Part shown: positions 15,156 through 23,491 of the stretch, piece by piece | How positions within the stretch are numbered: position 1 is the first letter of the stretch | How the letters are laid out: the number at the start of each line of letters is the position of its first letter | NCBI GenBank assembly: GCA_945872875.1 | Contig: CAMCBB010000009.1 | Span: 1 to 28,577 of the forward strand | Direction of reading: 5' to 3' | From: Flavobacterium psychrophilum | Lineage (GTDB): Bacteria > Bacteroidota > Bacteroidia > Flavobacteriales > Flavobacteriaceae | DNA: 28,577 nucleotides | The notes under the pieces: model-generated | What the model saw: only the letters and a program-made list of their open reading frames with translations | What the model was told of the DNA's origin: nothing | Databases searched by the model: none | Position numbers and translations under genes: made by a program

Positions 15156-17588
15156 ATGCAAAAAACTACATCCTATTTCCTTGTTATTCTTCAATTTATT
15201 AGTGTTTTTGTATATTCGCAAGCTCCAAAAAAAAAATTACATACGCTATTTTGTAATGAAAAGATCAATGTTGACGGCAAGTTGACAGAGGCTATATGGA
15301 AAAATGCTGAAATAGCAACAGACTTCTTGATGATTAATCCAGATAACGGAAAACCTGAGTTAAAAGCTAGAAAAACAGAAGTAAAAGTAGTTTATGACAA
15401 TGATGCTATTTATATAGGTGCAACAATGTTTGACAATGAACCATCCAAAATTAGAAAAGAGTTAACTTTAAGAGATAATGATGCTTCCGCAGATATGTTT
15501 GGAGTATTTATAAATGGATATAACGACGGTCAACAAGAAGCACGATTTGCTGTAAGTGCTGCAGGGGTTCAAATTGACGGTATGTATACAAGTACTTCGG
15601 AACAAGATCTTTCCTGGAATGCAATATGGGATAGCCATGTAGAAATCACTAATTATGGCTGGGTTGCAGAATTAAAAATTCCTTATGCAGCATTGCGATT
15701 TACATCAGACAAAAAACAAACCTGGGGTTTAAACTTTTATAGGGACATCAATCGAGATAGACAACAATTTACCTGGAACTTAATAGACAATAAAATTACT
15801 AACGAAAGTATACAAGCAGGCTTACTAGAAGGCATTGAAAATATTGACACTCCTACCCGATTATTTCTTATTCCGTATTCTTCGTTTTATTTAAATAGTA
15901 ACCAACAACAAACAAAAGGAGAATTAAAAGGAGGATTAGACATTAAATACGGCATTAATGATGCCTTTACTTTAGACGCAATTATGATACCCGATTTTGG
16001 TCAAACTGCATTTGATAATGTGGTATTAAATTTGGGTCCGTTTGAACAACAATTTGCAGAAAATAGACCTTTTTTTACCGAGGGAACCGACTTGTTTAAT
16101 AAAGGTAATATTTTTTACTCCCGAAGAATTGGTGGAAGCCCTTCTACTTATGCAAATCTTGATGCCAATGAAGAATTTATTAAAAACCCAAGTACCATAA
16201 ATTTATTAAATGCTTTAAAAATTTCAGGTAGAACTAAAAGCGGACTTGGAGTTGGAGTATTAAATGCAGTTACGGACAACACTTATGCCGAGATAAAAAA
16301 TACTGTAAATGGAGACCGAAGAAAAGAACTTGTTGAACCTTTAGCCAACTATAATGTGTTTGTTTTAGATCAGCGATTTAGAAAAAACTCCTCTGTAACA
16401 TTAATAAATACTAATGTTACTAGAAATGGAGATTATAGAGATGCCAATGTTTCGGCTTTGGTTTTTGACTTAAATACAAAGAAAAATTCTTTCAATCTTA
16501 CCGGAAATGTAAAATACAGTTTTATAAATGAATTTGGTACTTTCGAAAATAGAGATGGACATGAAATGGATTTGAGCTTTTCTAAAACTAGTGGAAAATT
16601 TAGATTTAATTTAGGATCCGAATATTATTCTGAAGAATTTGATCCCAATGATTTAGGAATCAATTTCAAAACGCATTACTATGATTTTTTTGCTAATCAA
16701 AGTTACCGCATTCTAAATCCTACAAAAAGATTTAATAGTTTTTCTATACAATTAAATGAATATTTAGAATTTGACAACAGAACAAATAGATTGCAAAGCG
16801 CCGATTTTTCATTAGAAATTAATACGGTAAATAAGAAAAATGATTATTTTGGTTTTGGGTTAAATTTTAGGCCATTGAAAATTTCAGATTTTTATGAGCC
16901 TAGGTCAGAAAATGAAATAAAATTTGTTACACAGCCTGAATTTGTTAATCCTTGGTTTTATGTTTCTACCAATTACAATAGAAGATTCGCCATAGACTTT
17001 AATCCCACATTTGTTTTTATTAATGAAAAACAACGCTATAATATTAATTTTTCGGTTACACCTAGATACCGTTTTAGTGATAAATTTTCTTTAAGCTATT
17101 CCTTTGCTTACAATTATCAGAATAACAATGTTGGATGGGCAGCATTTGATACCAACTCAAATACTATTTTTACAAGAAGAAACAGGACCACATTTAACAA
17201 CTCTATTCAAGGAAAATACTCGGTTAACAACCTTATGAATATCAACTTATCGGTAAGACATTACTGGAGTTATGCATTAACAAATAAATTCTTAACTCTT
17301 CAAGAAGATGGAAACCTTATAGAAAACACAAATTATACATCTAATCAAGATAGATATTATAATTCCTGGAATCTAGATTTATCTTATTCATGGTGGTTTG
17401 CACCCGGAAGTCAAATTTCGGTTTTGTACCGAAATAGTTCTACTTACTATCCTGATGGTGATTTTAGTCAAGACTATGGTCAAAATTTTAAAAATTTATT
17501 TCGCCCAGAAAGCCTGAATAATGTATTGTCTATTAGCATCCGTTATTTCATTGATTACAATCACGCAAAGCATTGGTTCTCTAATTAA
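15156..17588 (+). CDS. CBM9-like/DUF5916 outer-membrane protein
   Basis: 810 residues from the ATG at 15156. A signal peptide (TSYFLVILQFISVFVYSQ) is followed by a CBM9-like domain (NVDGKLTEAIWKNAE, TEVKVVYDNDAIYIGATMFD, ADMFGVFINGYNDGQQEARF, ...WVAELKIPYAALRF; about residues 30-210), then the DUF5916 part with PFEQQFAENRPFFTEGTDLF and FYSRRIGG. The remaining 450 residues alternate aromatic and polar residues like an outer-membrane beta-barrel and end in a strand (LSISIRYFIDYN). Such proteins are frequent in Bacteroidota; transport or binding of carbohydrate is assumed but not shown. It has its own -7 element and is followed by a strong hairpin. Confidence 0.88.
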   Translation: MQKTTSYFLVILQFISVFVYSQAPKKKLHTLFCNEKINVDGKLTEAIWKNAEIATDFLMINPDNGKPELKARKTEVKVVYDNDAIYIGATMFDNEPSKIRKELTLRDNDASADMFGVFINGYNDGQQEARFAVSAAGVQIDGMYTSTSEQDLSWNAIWDSHVEITNYGWVAELKIPYAALRFTSDKKQTWGLNFYRDINRDRQQFTWNLIDNKITNESIQAGLLEGIENIDTPTRLFLIPYSSFYLNSNQQQTKGELKGGLDIKYGINDAFTLDAIMIPDFGQTAFDNVVLNLGPFEQQFAENRPFFTEGTDLFNKGNIFYSRRIGGSPSTYANLDANEEFIKNPSTINLLNALKISGRTKSGLGVGVLNAVTDNTYAEIKNTVNGDRRKELVEPLANYNVFVLDQRFRKNSSVTLINTNVTRNGDYRDANVSALVFDLNTKKNSFNLTGNVKYSFINEFGTFENRDGHEMDLSFSKTSGKFRFNLGSEYYSEEFDPNDLGINFKTHYYDFFANQSYRILNPTKRFNSFSIQLNEYLEFDNRTNRLQSADFSLEINTVNKKNDYFGFGLNFRPLKISDFYEPRSENEIKFVTQPEFVNPWFYVSTNYNRRFAIDFNPTFVFINEKQRYNINFSVTPRYRFSDKFSLSYSFAYNYQNNNVGWAAFDTNSNTIFTRRNRTTFNNSIQGKYSVNNLMNINLSVRHYWSYALTNKFLTLQEDGNLIENTNYTSNQDRYYNSWNLDLSYSWWFAPGSQISVLYRNSSTYYPDGDFSQDYGQNFKNLFRPESLNNVLSISIRYFIDYNHAKHWFSN

Positions 17589-17602
17589 TAAGGAAATTAA
17601 TT

Positions 17603-17636
17603 AAAACGAAATTACTAAAACGATTTCGTTTTTTTT
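17603..17636 (+). terminator. Intrinsic terminator after CBM9/DUF5916 gene
   Basis: AAAACGAAAT pairs perfectly with ATTTCGTTTT (17623-17632) across a 10-nt loop, followed by further T to 17636. Confidence 0.88.
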
Positions 17637-17682
17637 ATCTAAATTTAACGCTATTCTTCCCTTTTTCGATTTTGCAATTGAC

Positions 17683-17690
17683 TATATTTG
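17683..17690 (+). promoter_or_regulatory. -7 promoter element of gpmI
   Basis: TATATTTG matches TAnnTTTG, 16 bp before the ATG at 17707. Confidence 0.6.
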
Positions 17691-17706
17691 TGAAAATTTA
17701 ATTACC

Positions 17707-19224
17707 ATGAATAAGAAAGTAATTTTGATGATTCTTGATGGTTGGGGAAAATCCCCAGACCCTAAAGTTTCTGCAATTGACAATGCAAATATTCCTTTTA
17801 TAAATAGTTTATATACTAAATATCCTAGTGCTCAATTACGAACTGACGGTTTAAATGTAGGTTTGCCAGATGGCCAAATGGGAAATTCAGAAGTGGGACA
17901 TATGAACTTAGGAGCCGGACGAATAGTTTATCAAGATTTAGCCAAAATAAATTTAGCGGTTCAAAACAAAACCATGAACCATGAAAAGCCTTTATTGGAT
18001 GCTTTTAAACATGCTAAAGACCACAATAAAAAAGTCCATATCTTAGGATTAGTTTCTAATGGTGGGGTACATTCACATACTTCCCACCTTTATGGTTTAT
18101 TAGACGCTGCTCAAGATTTTGGATTAGAAAAAGTATTTATTCATGCCTTTACAGATGGCCGAGATGTTGATCCAAAATCAGCTGTAGTTGATATAGCAAA
18201 TTTAGAAAATCACATTCAAAATTCGAATGCAAAAATCGCAACAATCATTGGTAGATACTATGCTATGGACCGTGATAAGCGATGGGAAAGAGTAAAACTA
18301 GCTTATGATTTATTAGTTCATAATGTTGGAACTTCATGCTCAAATGCTTTGGACAGTATTCAAAAAAGTTATGCCGATAATGTAACCGATGAATTCCTAC
18401 AACCCCTTGTTATGGTGGATGAAAAAGGAAATTCATTAGCAAAAATTGAAGATGATGATGTAGTAATTTTCTTTAATTTCAGAACTGATAGAGGTCGTGA
18501 ATTAACCGAAGTGCTTTCTCAAAAAGACTTACACGAATTCAACATGCATAAAATGAATTTGTATTATGTTACCATGACCAATTATGATGATACCTATCAA
18601 AATGTGCATGTAATTTATGATAAAGATAATATCACAGAAACACTTGGCGAAGTATTAGAAAAAGCAGGAAAAACACAAATTCGTATTGCTGAAACAGAAA
18701 AATATCCACATGTAACTTTCTTCTTTTCTGGCGGAAGAGAAATCCCGTTTGAAGGAGAAACCCGAATCTTACGAAACTCTCCTAAAGTAGCCACCTACGA
18801 TTTACAACCCGAAATGAGTGCCTATGAATTAAAAGATGCTCTGGTGCCTGAACTTAAAAAAGGGGAAGTTGATTTTGTATGTTTAAATTTTGCAAACGGC
18901 GATATGGTAGGCCATACCGGAGTAATGGAAGCAGCAATTAAAGCTTGTGAAGCAGTAGATGCTTGTGTAAAAGAAGTAGTAGAAGCAGCACTTGAAAATA
19001 ACTACACCACAATTATTATTGCTGACCATGGAAATTGCGAAACAATGATTAATCCTGACGGTTCACCAAATACAGCACATACTACCAACCCAGTGCCAAT
19101 TATTTTGGTAGATAAAGAATTGAAATCCATTCACGATGGCGTTCTTGGCGATATTGCTCCAACCATTTTAGAATTAATGGGAGTTGTACAACCTGAAGCC
19201 ATGACAAGACATTCTTTATTATAG
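17707..19224 (+). CDS. gpmI: 2,3-bisphosphoglycerate-independent phosphoglycerate mutase
   Basis: 505 residues, the normal length. The enzyme interconverts 3- and 2-phosphoglycerate in glycolysis/gluconeogenesis with two Mn2+. The N-terminal metal site MILDGWG (D11) and the phosphoserine nucleophile S61 in GQMGNSEVGHMNLGAGR are present. Further conserved blocks are HAFTDGRDVDP, GRYYAMDRDKRWERVK, NFRTDRGRELTE, and the second metal site in FANGDMVGHTG and IIIADHGNCE, with TAHTTNPVP near the end. It is a single-gene unit with its own -7 element, ending in a strong bidirectional terminator shared with hisS. Confidence 0.98.
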   Translation: MNKKVILMILDGWGKSPDPKVSAIDNANIPFINSLYTKYPSAQLRTDGLNVGLPDGQMGNSEVGHMNLGAGRIVYQDLAKINLAVQNKTMNHEKPLLDAFKHAKDHNKKVHILGLVSNGGVHSHTSHLYGLLDAAQDFGLEKVFIHAFTDGRDVDPKSAVVDIANLENHIQNSNAKIATIIGRYYAMDRDKRWERVKLAYDLLVHNVGTSCSNALDSIQKSYADNVTDEFLQPLVMVDEKGNSLAKIEDDDVVIFFNFRTDRGRELTEVLSQKDLHEFNMHKMNLYYVTMTNYDDTYQNVHVIYDKDNITETLGEVLEKAGKTQIRIAETEKYPHVTFFFSGGREIPFEGETRILRNSPKVATYDLQPEMSAYELKDALVPELKKGEVDFVCLNFANGDMVGHTGVMEAAIKACEAVDACVKEVVEAALENNYTTIIIADHGNCETMINPDGSPNTAHTTNPVPIILVDKELKSIHDGVLGDIAPTILELMGVVQPEAMTRHSLL

Positions 19225-19228
19225 AAAT

Positions 19229-19258
19229 AAAAAAAGCCTCCGATACAGAGGCTTTTTT
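19229..19258. terminator. Bidirectional intrinsic terminator between gpmI and hisS
   Basis: AAAAAAAGCCTC, loop CGATACA, GAGGCTTTTTT. A- and T-tracts on the two sides let it serve both convergent genes. Confidence 0.93.
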
Positions 19259-19268
19259 ATTAAACTAT

Positions 19269-20627
19269 TTATTGTAATTTGTTAACCAATTCGCTCAATG
19301 TAACTTGAACTTGCTCACCGGTTACAATATTCTTCAAAGTATAATTTTCGTCGCCTATTTCTTTAACCACAAATGGAATGCCTCTTTTTTCAGCATGCTT
19401 AAATTGTTTGTCAATCTTGGCATTATCTGGATATAATTCGGCTTTAATATTTTGAGCTCGTAATTTCTGGATAGCTTGCATCGCTTCAAAAGCAGGAGCA
19501 TCACCAAAATTTAAAAACATAACTTTAGTTCCTGTAGTGACTGTATTTGGAAATAAATTTAACTCTTCAATAACCAAATAGATTCGGTCTAAACCGAATG
19601 AAATTCCTACCCCACTCATATTTTTCAAACCGAAAATTCCTGTTAAATCATCGTATCTACCTCCGCCACCTATTGAACCCATTGCAACTTCTTTGGGAGC
19701 AGCAACTTCAAATATGGCGCCTGTGTAATAATTTAATCCACGGGCTAAAGTAACATCCAAATCTAAAATGGCTTTTTGCAATCCTAATTTAGAAACATTT
19801 TTACAAATAAATTGCAGCTCTTCAATTCCTTTTTTTCCTTCCTTAGAAGTTGAAAGCAAATCAGATAATTTGGCTATTTTTTCTAAAATTGTTCCTGTGA
19901 AATTAAATAATGATTGTACTTTTTGAATTGCTTGTTCTGAAATTCCTTTTTCAAGCATTTCTTTTTTCACCCCATCTTCACCTATTTTGTCTAATTTATC
20001 TAGAGCAACCGTAAAGTCAATAAGTTTATCGGAAGCTCCAATAACCTCAGCAATTCCAGATAATATTTTTCGATTGTTAATTTTAATGGTCACGCCATTC
20101 AAACCTAATTCAGAAAAAACTGCATCATACAATTGAATTAATTCCACTTCTTGCCAAAGCGATGCAGAACCTACCACATCGGCATCACACTGATAAAATT
20201 CTCTAAATCGTCCTTTTTGCGGACGATCAGCGCGCCAAACAGGTTGTATTTGATAGCGTTTAAATGGAAATTCAATTTCACTTTGGTGTTGTACAACATA
20301 CCTTGCAAAAGGTACCGTCAAATCATAACGAAGCGCTTTCTCTGAAATTCTCGGAGTTAATTGTTTGAAATTTATATTTTGCAACTCGTCTGCAGTAACT
20401 TTATCCAAGTAATCTCCCGAATTCAATATTTTAAAAATCAAACGATCTCCTTCTTCGCCATATTTACCCATTAAAGTATCGGAGTTTTCAAAACTAGGAG
20501 TTTCAATTGGTTGATAACCAAAATTTTCAAAATGATTTCGAATTACTGAAATAATATAATTTCGTTTTGAAACCTCTGATGGTGAAAAATCACGAGTACC
20601 TTTTGGTATGCTGGGTTTGGATGCCAT
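19269..20627 (-). CDS. hisS: Histidyl-tRNA synthetase
   Basis: 452 residues from the ATG at 20625-20627 ([16 protein letters not shown]). An earlier in-frame start at 20669 would add 14 residues that do not fit the family, and the KGTRDF motif should be close to the N-terminus, so the inner start is chosen. Class II motif 2 is seen as [13 protein letters not shown], the histidine-specific segment as [13 protein letters not shown], and motif 3 as [14 protein letters not shown]...[12 protein letters not shown]. The C-terminal anticodon-binding domain covers about the last 95 residues (VMFLNFGD... to the end). The 5' region contains an inverted pair of heptamer-repeat arrays (20637-20703), which could fold in the leader. 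No clear TAnnTTTG element was found. Confidence 0.97.
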   Translation of the reverse strand: MASKPSIPKGTRDFSPSEVSKRNYIISVIRNHFENFGYQPIETPSFENSDTLMGKYGEEGDRLIFKILNSGDYLDKVTADELQNINFKQLTPRISEKALRYDLTVPFARYVVQHQSEIEFPFKRYQIQPVWRADRPQKGRFREFYQCDADVVGSASLWQEVELIQLYDAVFSELGLNGVTIKINNRKILSGIAEVIGASDKLIDFTVALDKLDKIGEDGVKKEMLEKGISEQAIQKVQSLFNFTGTILEKIAKLSDLLSTSKEGKKGIEELQFICKNVSKLGLQKAILDLDVTLARGLNYYTGAIFEVAAPKEVAMGSIGGGGRYDDLTGIFGLKNMSGVGISFGLDRIYLVIEELNLFPNTVTTGTKVMFLNFGDAPAFEAMQAIQKLRAQNIKAELYPDNAKIDKQFKHAEKRGIPFVVKEIGDENYTLKNIVTGEQVQVTLSELVNKLQ

Positions 20628-20636
20628 TTTAAATAA

Positions 20637-20703
20637 GTTACAAGTTGGTAGTCGGAAACTAAAATTCAAACTTTTTTACATCTTCCAACTTCCGTCTTCT
20701 AAC
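20637..20703. repeat. Inverted pair of heptanucleotide arrays upstream of hisS
   Basis: Plus-strand units GTTACAA, GTTGGTA, GTCGGAA (20637-20657) are followed after 25 bp by three units in the opposite orientation, TTCCAAC, TTCCGTC, TTCTAAC (20683-20703). The two 21-bp arms match at 16 of 21 positions as an inverted repeat. They sit 10 bp upstream of the hisS ATG, so they lie in the leader or promoter. Confidence 0.7.
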
Positions 20704-20818
20704 ATTCAAAACAGTAAAATTTAATTTCCTTTGCAAATATCTAATTTTTTCGACTAATTTATAATTCTTATAGCACAAACTTGTAACAAAATCCGTAAAT
20801 TCGTGTCAAATTGAGATT

Positions 20819-22060
20819 ATGAAAGGAGTTTTTAAAGAAAATATTAAGATTGCATTAGGTTCAATTCGAGCGCAATTACTTCGTACAGTACTTACAATAT
20901 TAATTATTGCTATAGGAATCACGGCATTGGTCGGAATTCTTACTGTAGTTTCAGCAATTGATTATACGCTAAACTCCAAGTTTGCTTCAATGGGATCCAA
21001 TACATTTAGTATTAATCAATATGAATTTAGAACTCGTAATCAAGGTGGAGAAGTTGAAAAAATTAATCCAATTATTTCCTATCCAGAAGCCAAAGCCTAT
21101 AAAGAAAAATACAACTACCCATTTACTAGAACATCTCTTTCATTTACTGCTACAGGAAGAGCCGAAGTGAAATTTGAAAATGAAAAAACAGATCCTGAAA
21201 TTGCTGTATTAGGAGTTGATGAATATTTTACTTCAAACAATGGATTTGAAGTTGTACAAGGAAGAAATTTTAACGGTTTTGATATTTCAAACAACACTTA
21301 TAATTGTATTGTTGGAAGTGACTTTGCTTCCAAAGGACTATTAAAAGATGTAAATCCAATTGACAAAATTATTTCTATTCGTGGAGCAAAATTTAAGGTT
21401 ATTGGGGTATTAAAAGAAAAAGGATCCACTTTTGGAAACAATCAAGATTTACGCGTATTAATTCCAATTCAGGTTGCAAGATCTTTGTTTTCTGTTCCTA
21501 GTATCAACTACACCATTAGTACAATGGTTGATAAAAAAGAATTTTTTGAAGAAGCAGTTAACAACGCAACGGTAACTATGCGTCAAATTAGAAAACTAAA
21601 TCCAGTAGAAGAAAATAATTTTGGAATTTCCCGAAGCGATGATTTAGTAAACCGAATTGCTGAAATGACCGGAGTTTTGAGTGCATCGGCATGGATAATT
21701 GGAATTATTACCATATTAGGATCTTCAATTGCGCTAATGAACATCATGATTGTTTCGGTAACCGAAAGAACGAGAGAAATTGGAGTTAGAAAATCATTAG
21801 GTGCTAAACGCAAAACTATAGCTTGGCAATTTTTTATGGAAACCTTACTAATTGGTCAAATTGGCGGTTTTGTTGGAATTATCTTCGGAATATTAATTGG
21901 TTATTTGATGGCCACCGTAATGGAATTTGGCTTTGTAATTCCTTGGGGTGCAATACTAGCAGCAGTAATTACTAGTTTTATTGTAGCTTTAGTTTCCGGG
22001 CTGTATCCAGCTATTAAAGCGTCTAAGTTAGATCCTATTGAGGCGTTGCGATACGAGTAA
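20819..22060 (+). CDS. MacB/FtsX-type ABC transporter permease
   Basis: 413 residues with the MacB layout: first membrane helix at about 20-45 ([22 protein letters not shown]), a periplasmic MacB_PCD domain (about 46-270), and three C-terminal membrane helices starting near [19 protein letters not shown]. The FtsX-domain signature [22 protein letters not shown] is clear, and the end [23 protein letters not shown] is diagnostic. The matching ATPase gene is not next to it, so it must pair with an ATPase encoded elsewhere. Likely role: mechanotransmission-type export or lipoprotein/antibiotic efflux; the substrate is not readable. It is flanked by heptamer repeats on both sides (20637-20703 and 22064-22084). 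Confidence 0.93.
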   Translation: MKGVFKENIKIALGSIRAQLLRTVLTILIIAIGITALVGILTVVSAIDYTLNSKFASMGSNTFSINQYEFRTRNQGGEVEKINPIISYPEAKAYKEKYNYPFTRTSLSFTATGRAEVKFENEKTDPEIAVLGVDEYFTSNNGFEVVQGRNFNGFDISNNTYNCIVGSDFASKGLLKDVNPIDKIISIRGAKFKVIGVLKEKGSTFGNNQDLRVLIPIQVARSLFSVPSINYTISTMVDKKEFFEEAVNNATVTMRQIRKLNPVEENNFGISRSDDLVNRIAEMTGVLSASAWIIGIITILGSSIALMNIMIVSVTERTREIGVRKSLGAKRKTIAWQFFMETLLIGQIGGFVGIIFGILIGYLMATVMEFGFVIPWGAILAAVITSFIVALVSGLYPAIKASKLDPIEALRYE

Positions 22061-22063
22061 ATT

Positions 22064-22084
22064 AAAGTTGGAAGTTGGAAGTTG
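22064..22084 (+). repeat. Heptanucleotide repeat in gap between permease gene and prmC
   Basis: GTTGGAA, GTTGGAA, GTTG preceded by AAA. The 20 bases 22064-22083 are identical to 22411-22430 inside prmC. Confidence 0.8.
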
Positions 22085-22089
22085 CTTTC

Positions 22090-22971
22090 TTACAAAGTAC
22101 TTTGAATCATCCTATCATAACCATAAATATCCTTCTTTAATTCAATAGATTTAAAACCTAAATCCTCAAGCAATTCAGCGGTTTCCTTTCCTAAATATTG
22201 ATTGATTTCGAAAAACAATTTTCCATTTTCTGAAAGATTTTTTGAAGCCAAATGAGCAATTTTTCTATAAAAGAGCAACGCATCGGTATCTTCCACAAAT
22301 AAAGCCAAGTGAGGTTCAAATTCTAACACATTGGGTTTTATTTCGGCTTTTTCAAGATTTCGAACATACGGTGGATTGGAAACAATAATATCAAAATGAG
22401 TTGGAAGTTGAAAGTTGGAAGTTGGAAGTTCATTTAAATTAGTGACACTTAAAATATCAGCATTTACAAAATTCACTTCTATCTTATTAATCTCTGCATT
22501 TTTTTTGGCAACAGCCAAAGCTTTTTCCGAAACATCCACAGCAAAAACTTCAGCATTTGGCAAATTTTTGGCTAATGAAATTGCAATGCAACCACTACCC
22601 GTTCCAATGTCAAGGATTTTCAAACTCCCGACTGCTGACTTGCTACTTTCAACAATAATCCATTCTACCAATTCTTCTGTTTCTGGCCTTGGAATTAAGG
22701 TGTTTTCATTCACTAAAAACGGTAAGCCATAAAACTCGGTTTGTCCTATTATATATTGTATTGGTTTTTGATTTTTTAATTCTGATAAGGCACTTTCCCA
22801 TTTAATCAATTGTAAGGCATCCATTTCCATTTCGGGATTCAGTGCTAAATCGATGCGTTTTTTTCCATGATAACTCTCCAATAACAAGTAAAAGAAACTT
22901 TCAATTTCTTGTTCATCATATATAAAAGAAAGCTCTTGCAGCAATTTTGATTTAAAGGTTTTTACCAACAT
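22090..22971 (-). CDS. prmC: Peptide chain release factor N5-glutamine methyltransferase
   Basis: 293 residues; it methylates the GGQ glutamine of release factors RF1/RF2. The N-terminal helical domain (about 1-95) is followed by TLIPRPETEELVEWI, SAM motif I LDIGTGSGCIAISLAKN, VFAVDVSEKAL, and the catalytic SNPPYVRNLEKAEIKPNV (N199-PPY202). Two stretches look like translated heptamer repeats: residues about 107-118 (VESSKSAVGSLK) between helix and motif I, and residues about 181-191 (ELPTSNFQLPT) just before HFDIIVSNPPY. Both lie in loop positions, so the enzyme is probably still active. It is co-transcribed after the GNAT gene with a 5-bp gap. Confidence 0.95.
   Translation of the reverse strand: MLVKTFKSKLLQELSFIYDEQEIESFFYLLLESYHGKKRIDLALNPEMEMDALQLIKWESALSELKNQKPIQYIIGQTEFYGLPFLVNENTLIPRPETEELVEWIIVESSKSAVGSLKILDIGTGSGCIAISLAKNLPNAEVFAVDVSEKALAVAKKNAEINKIEVNFVNADILSVTNLNELPTSNFQLPTHFDIIVSNPPYVRNLEKAEIKPNVLEFEPHLALFVEDTDALLFYRKIAHLASKNLSENGKLFFEINQYLGKETAELLEDLGFKSIELKKDIYGYDRMIQSTL
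22400..22430 (+). repeat. Heptanucleotide repeat tract inside prmC
   Basis: On the plus strand GTTGGAA, GTTGAAA, GTTGGAA, GTTGGAA, GTT: four units and a partial. On the coding strand it is read in frame as LPTSNFQLPT; three 7-bp units equal seven codons, so expansion by three units keeps the frame. Confidence 0.85.
22619..22653 (-). repeat. Degenerate heptanucleotide tract inside prmC
   Basis: On the minus (coding) strand GTTGAAA, GTAGCAA, GTCAGCA, GTCGGGA, GTTTGAA: five units in strict 7-bp register, all fitting GTNNNNA. Translated as VESSKSAVGSLK. It is in the opposite orientation to the tract at 22400-22430. Confidence 0.65.
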
Positions 22972-22976
22972 TTCTA

Positions 22977-23453
22977 TTATAAATTTTTAATCATCCAAAC
23001 AGGGCAACTCGTATGACCTGTTCCTCCAAGTGGTTGGCTTAAGTATTCAAAACCTACTTTTGTATATAATTTTTGGGCATTAAGCATTACCGGCAATGTT
23101 TCTAAATAGCATTTTTCGTAACCAAATTCTTTGGCTTTCGCCAAACATTTTTCAATCATTTGCATTCCAATTCCTCTACCTCTAGCTTCTTTTAAAAAAT
23201 ACATTTTTTGCAATTCACAGATGTTCTCATTTGAATTATCCAATTGATTTACTCCTGCACCACCAATAATTTTGCCATTTTCTTCTACTACAAAATAAAT
23301 TGATTTTGGATTTTGATAAGCCTCAAACATAAAATCCAATTGAACATCTGCAAAGGCTGTACCTGTTTTTGGATAGCCTTCATTTACAAAAACCTCCCGA
23401 ATAACCGCAGCAATTTTGGGGTTATCTTCTTTTTTTATTTCTCGTAATAACAT
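22977..23453 (-). CDS. GNAT family N-acetyltransferase
   Basis: 158 residues. Motif A is LQKMYFLKEARGRGIGMQMIEKCL, with the acetyl-CoA loop RGRGIG. Motif B includes YEKCYLETLPVMLNAQKLYTKVGFEYL with the usual Tyr. The ending GGTGHTSCPVWMIKNL is typical of a common Bacteroidota subgroup. The substrate is unknown. It is the first gene of a unit with prmC (5-bp gap). It is divergent from ribD with only 38 bp between the start codons, and I found no clear TAnnTTTG element for it. Confidence 0.9.
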   Translation of the reverse strand: MLLREIKKEDNPKIAAVIREVFVNEGYPKTGTAFADVQLDFMFEAYQNPKSIYFVVEENGKIIGGAGVNQLDNSNENICELQKMYFLKEARGRGIGMQMIEKCLAKAKEFGYEKCYLETLPVMLNAQKLYTKVGFEYLSQPLGGTGHTSCPVWMIKNL

Positions 23454-23479
23454 ACTTTCATTCTAAATTCAAAAAGACT

Positions 23480-23487
23480 TATTTTTG
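23480..23487 (+). promoter_or_regulatory. -7 promoter element of ribD
   Basis: TATTTTTG matches TAnnTTTG. It ends 4 nt before the GTG start at 23492, so the transcript is predicted to be leaderless or nearly so. Confidence 0.55.
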
Positions 23488-23491
23488 TGGT

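Noticed and set aside
20628..20669. 14-codon N-terminal extension of hisS
   Set aside because: It is made of repeat-derived sequence and puts the KGTRDF motif too far from the N-terminus.
22064..22084. Possible IS-element terminal repeat or attachment site
   Set aside because: No transposase or integrase is nearby and the heptamer register explains the sequence better.
22415..22732. 105-codon frame on the plus strand opposite prmC
   Set aside because: It lies wholly inside prmC, whose motifs are intact, and shows no domain or own promoter; its length follows from prmC base composition and the heptamer tracts.
23454..23491. FMN riboswitch before ribD
   Set aside because: The gap is only 38 bp, far too short for an RFN element.
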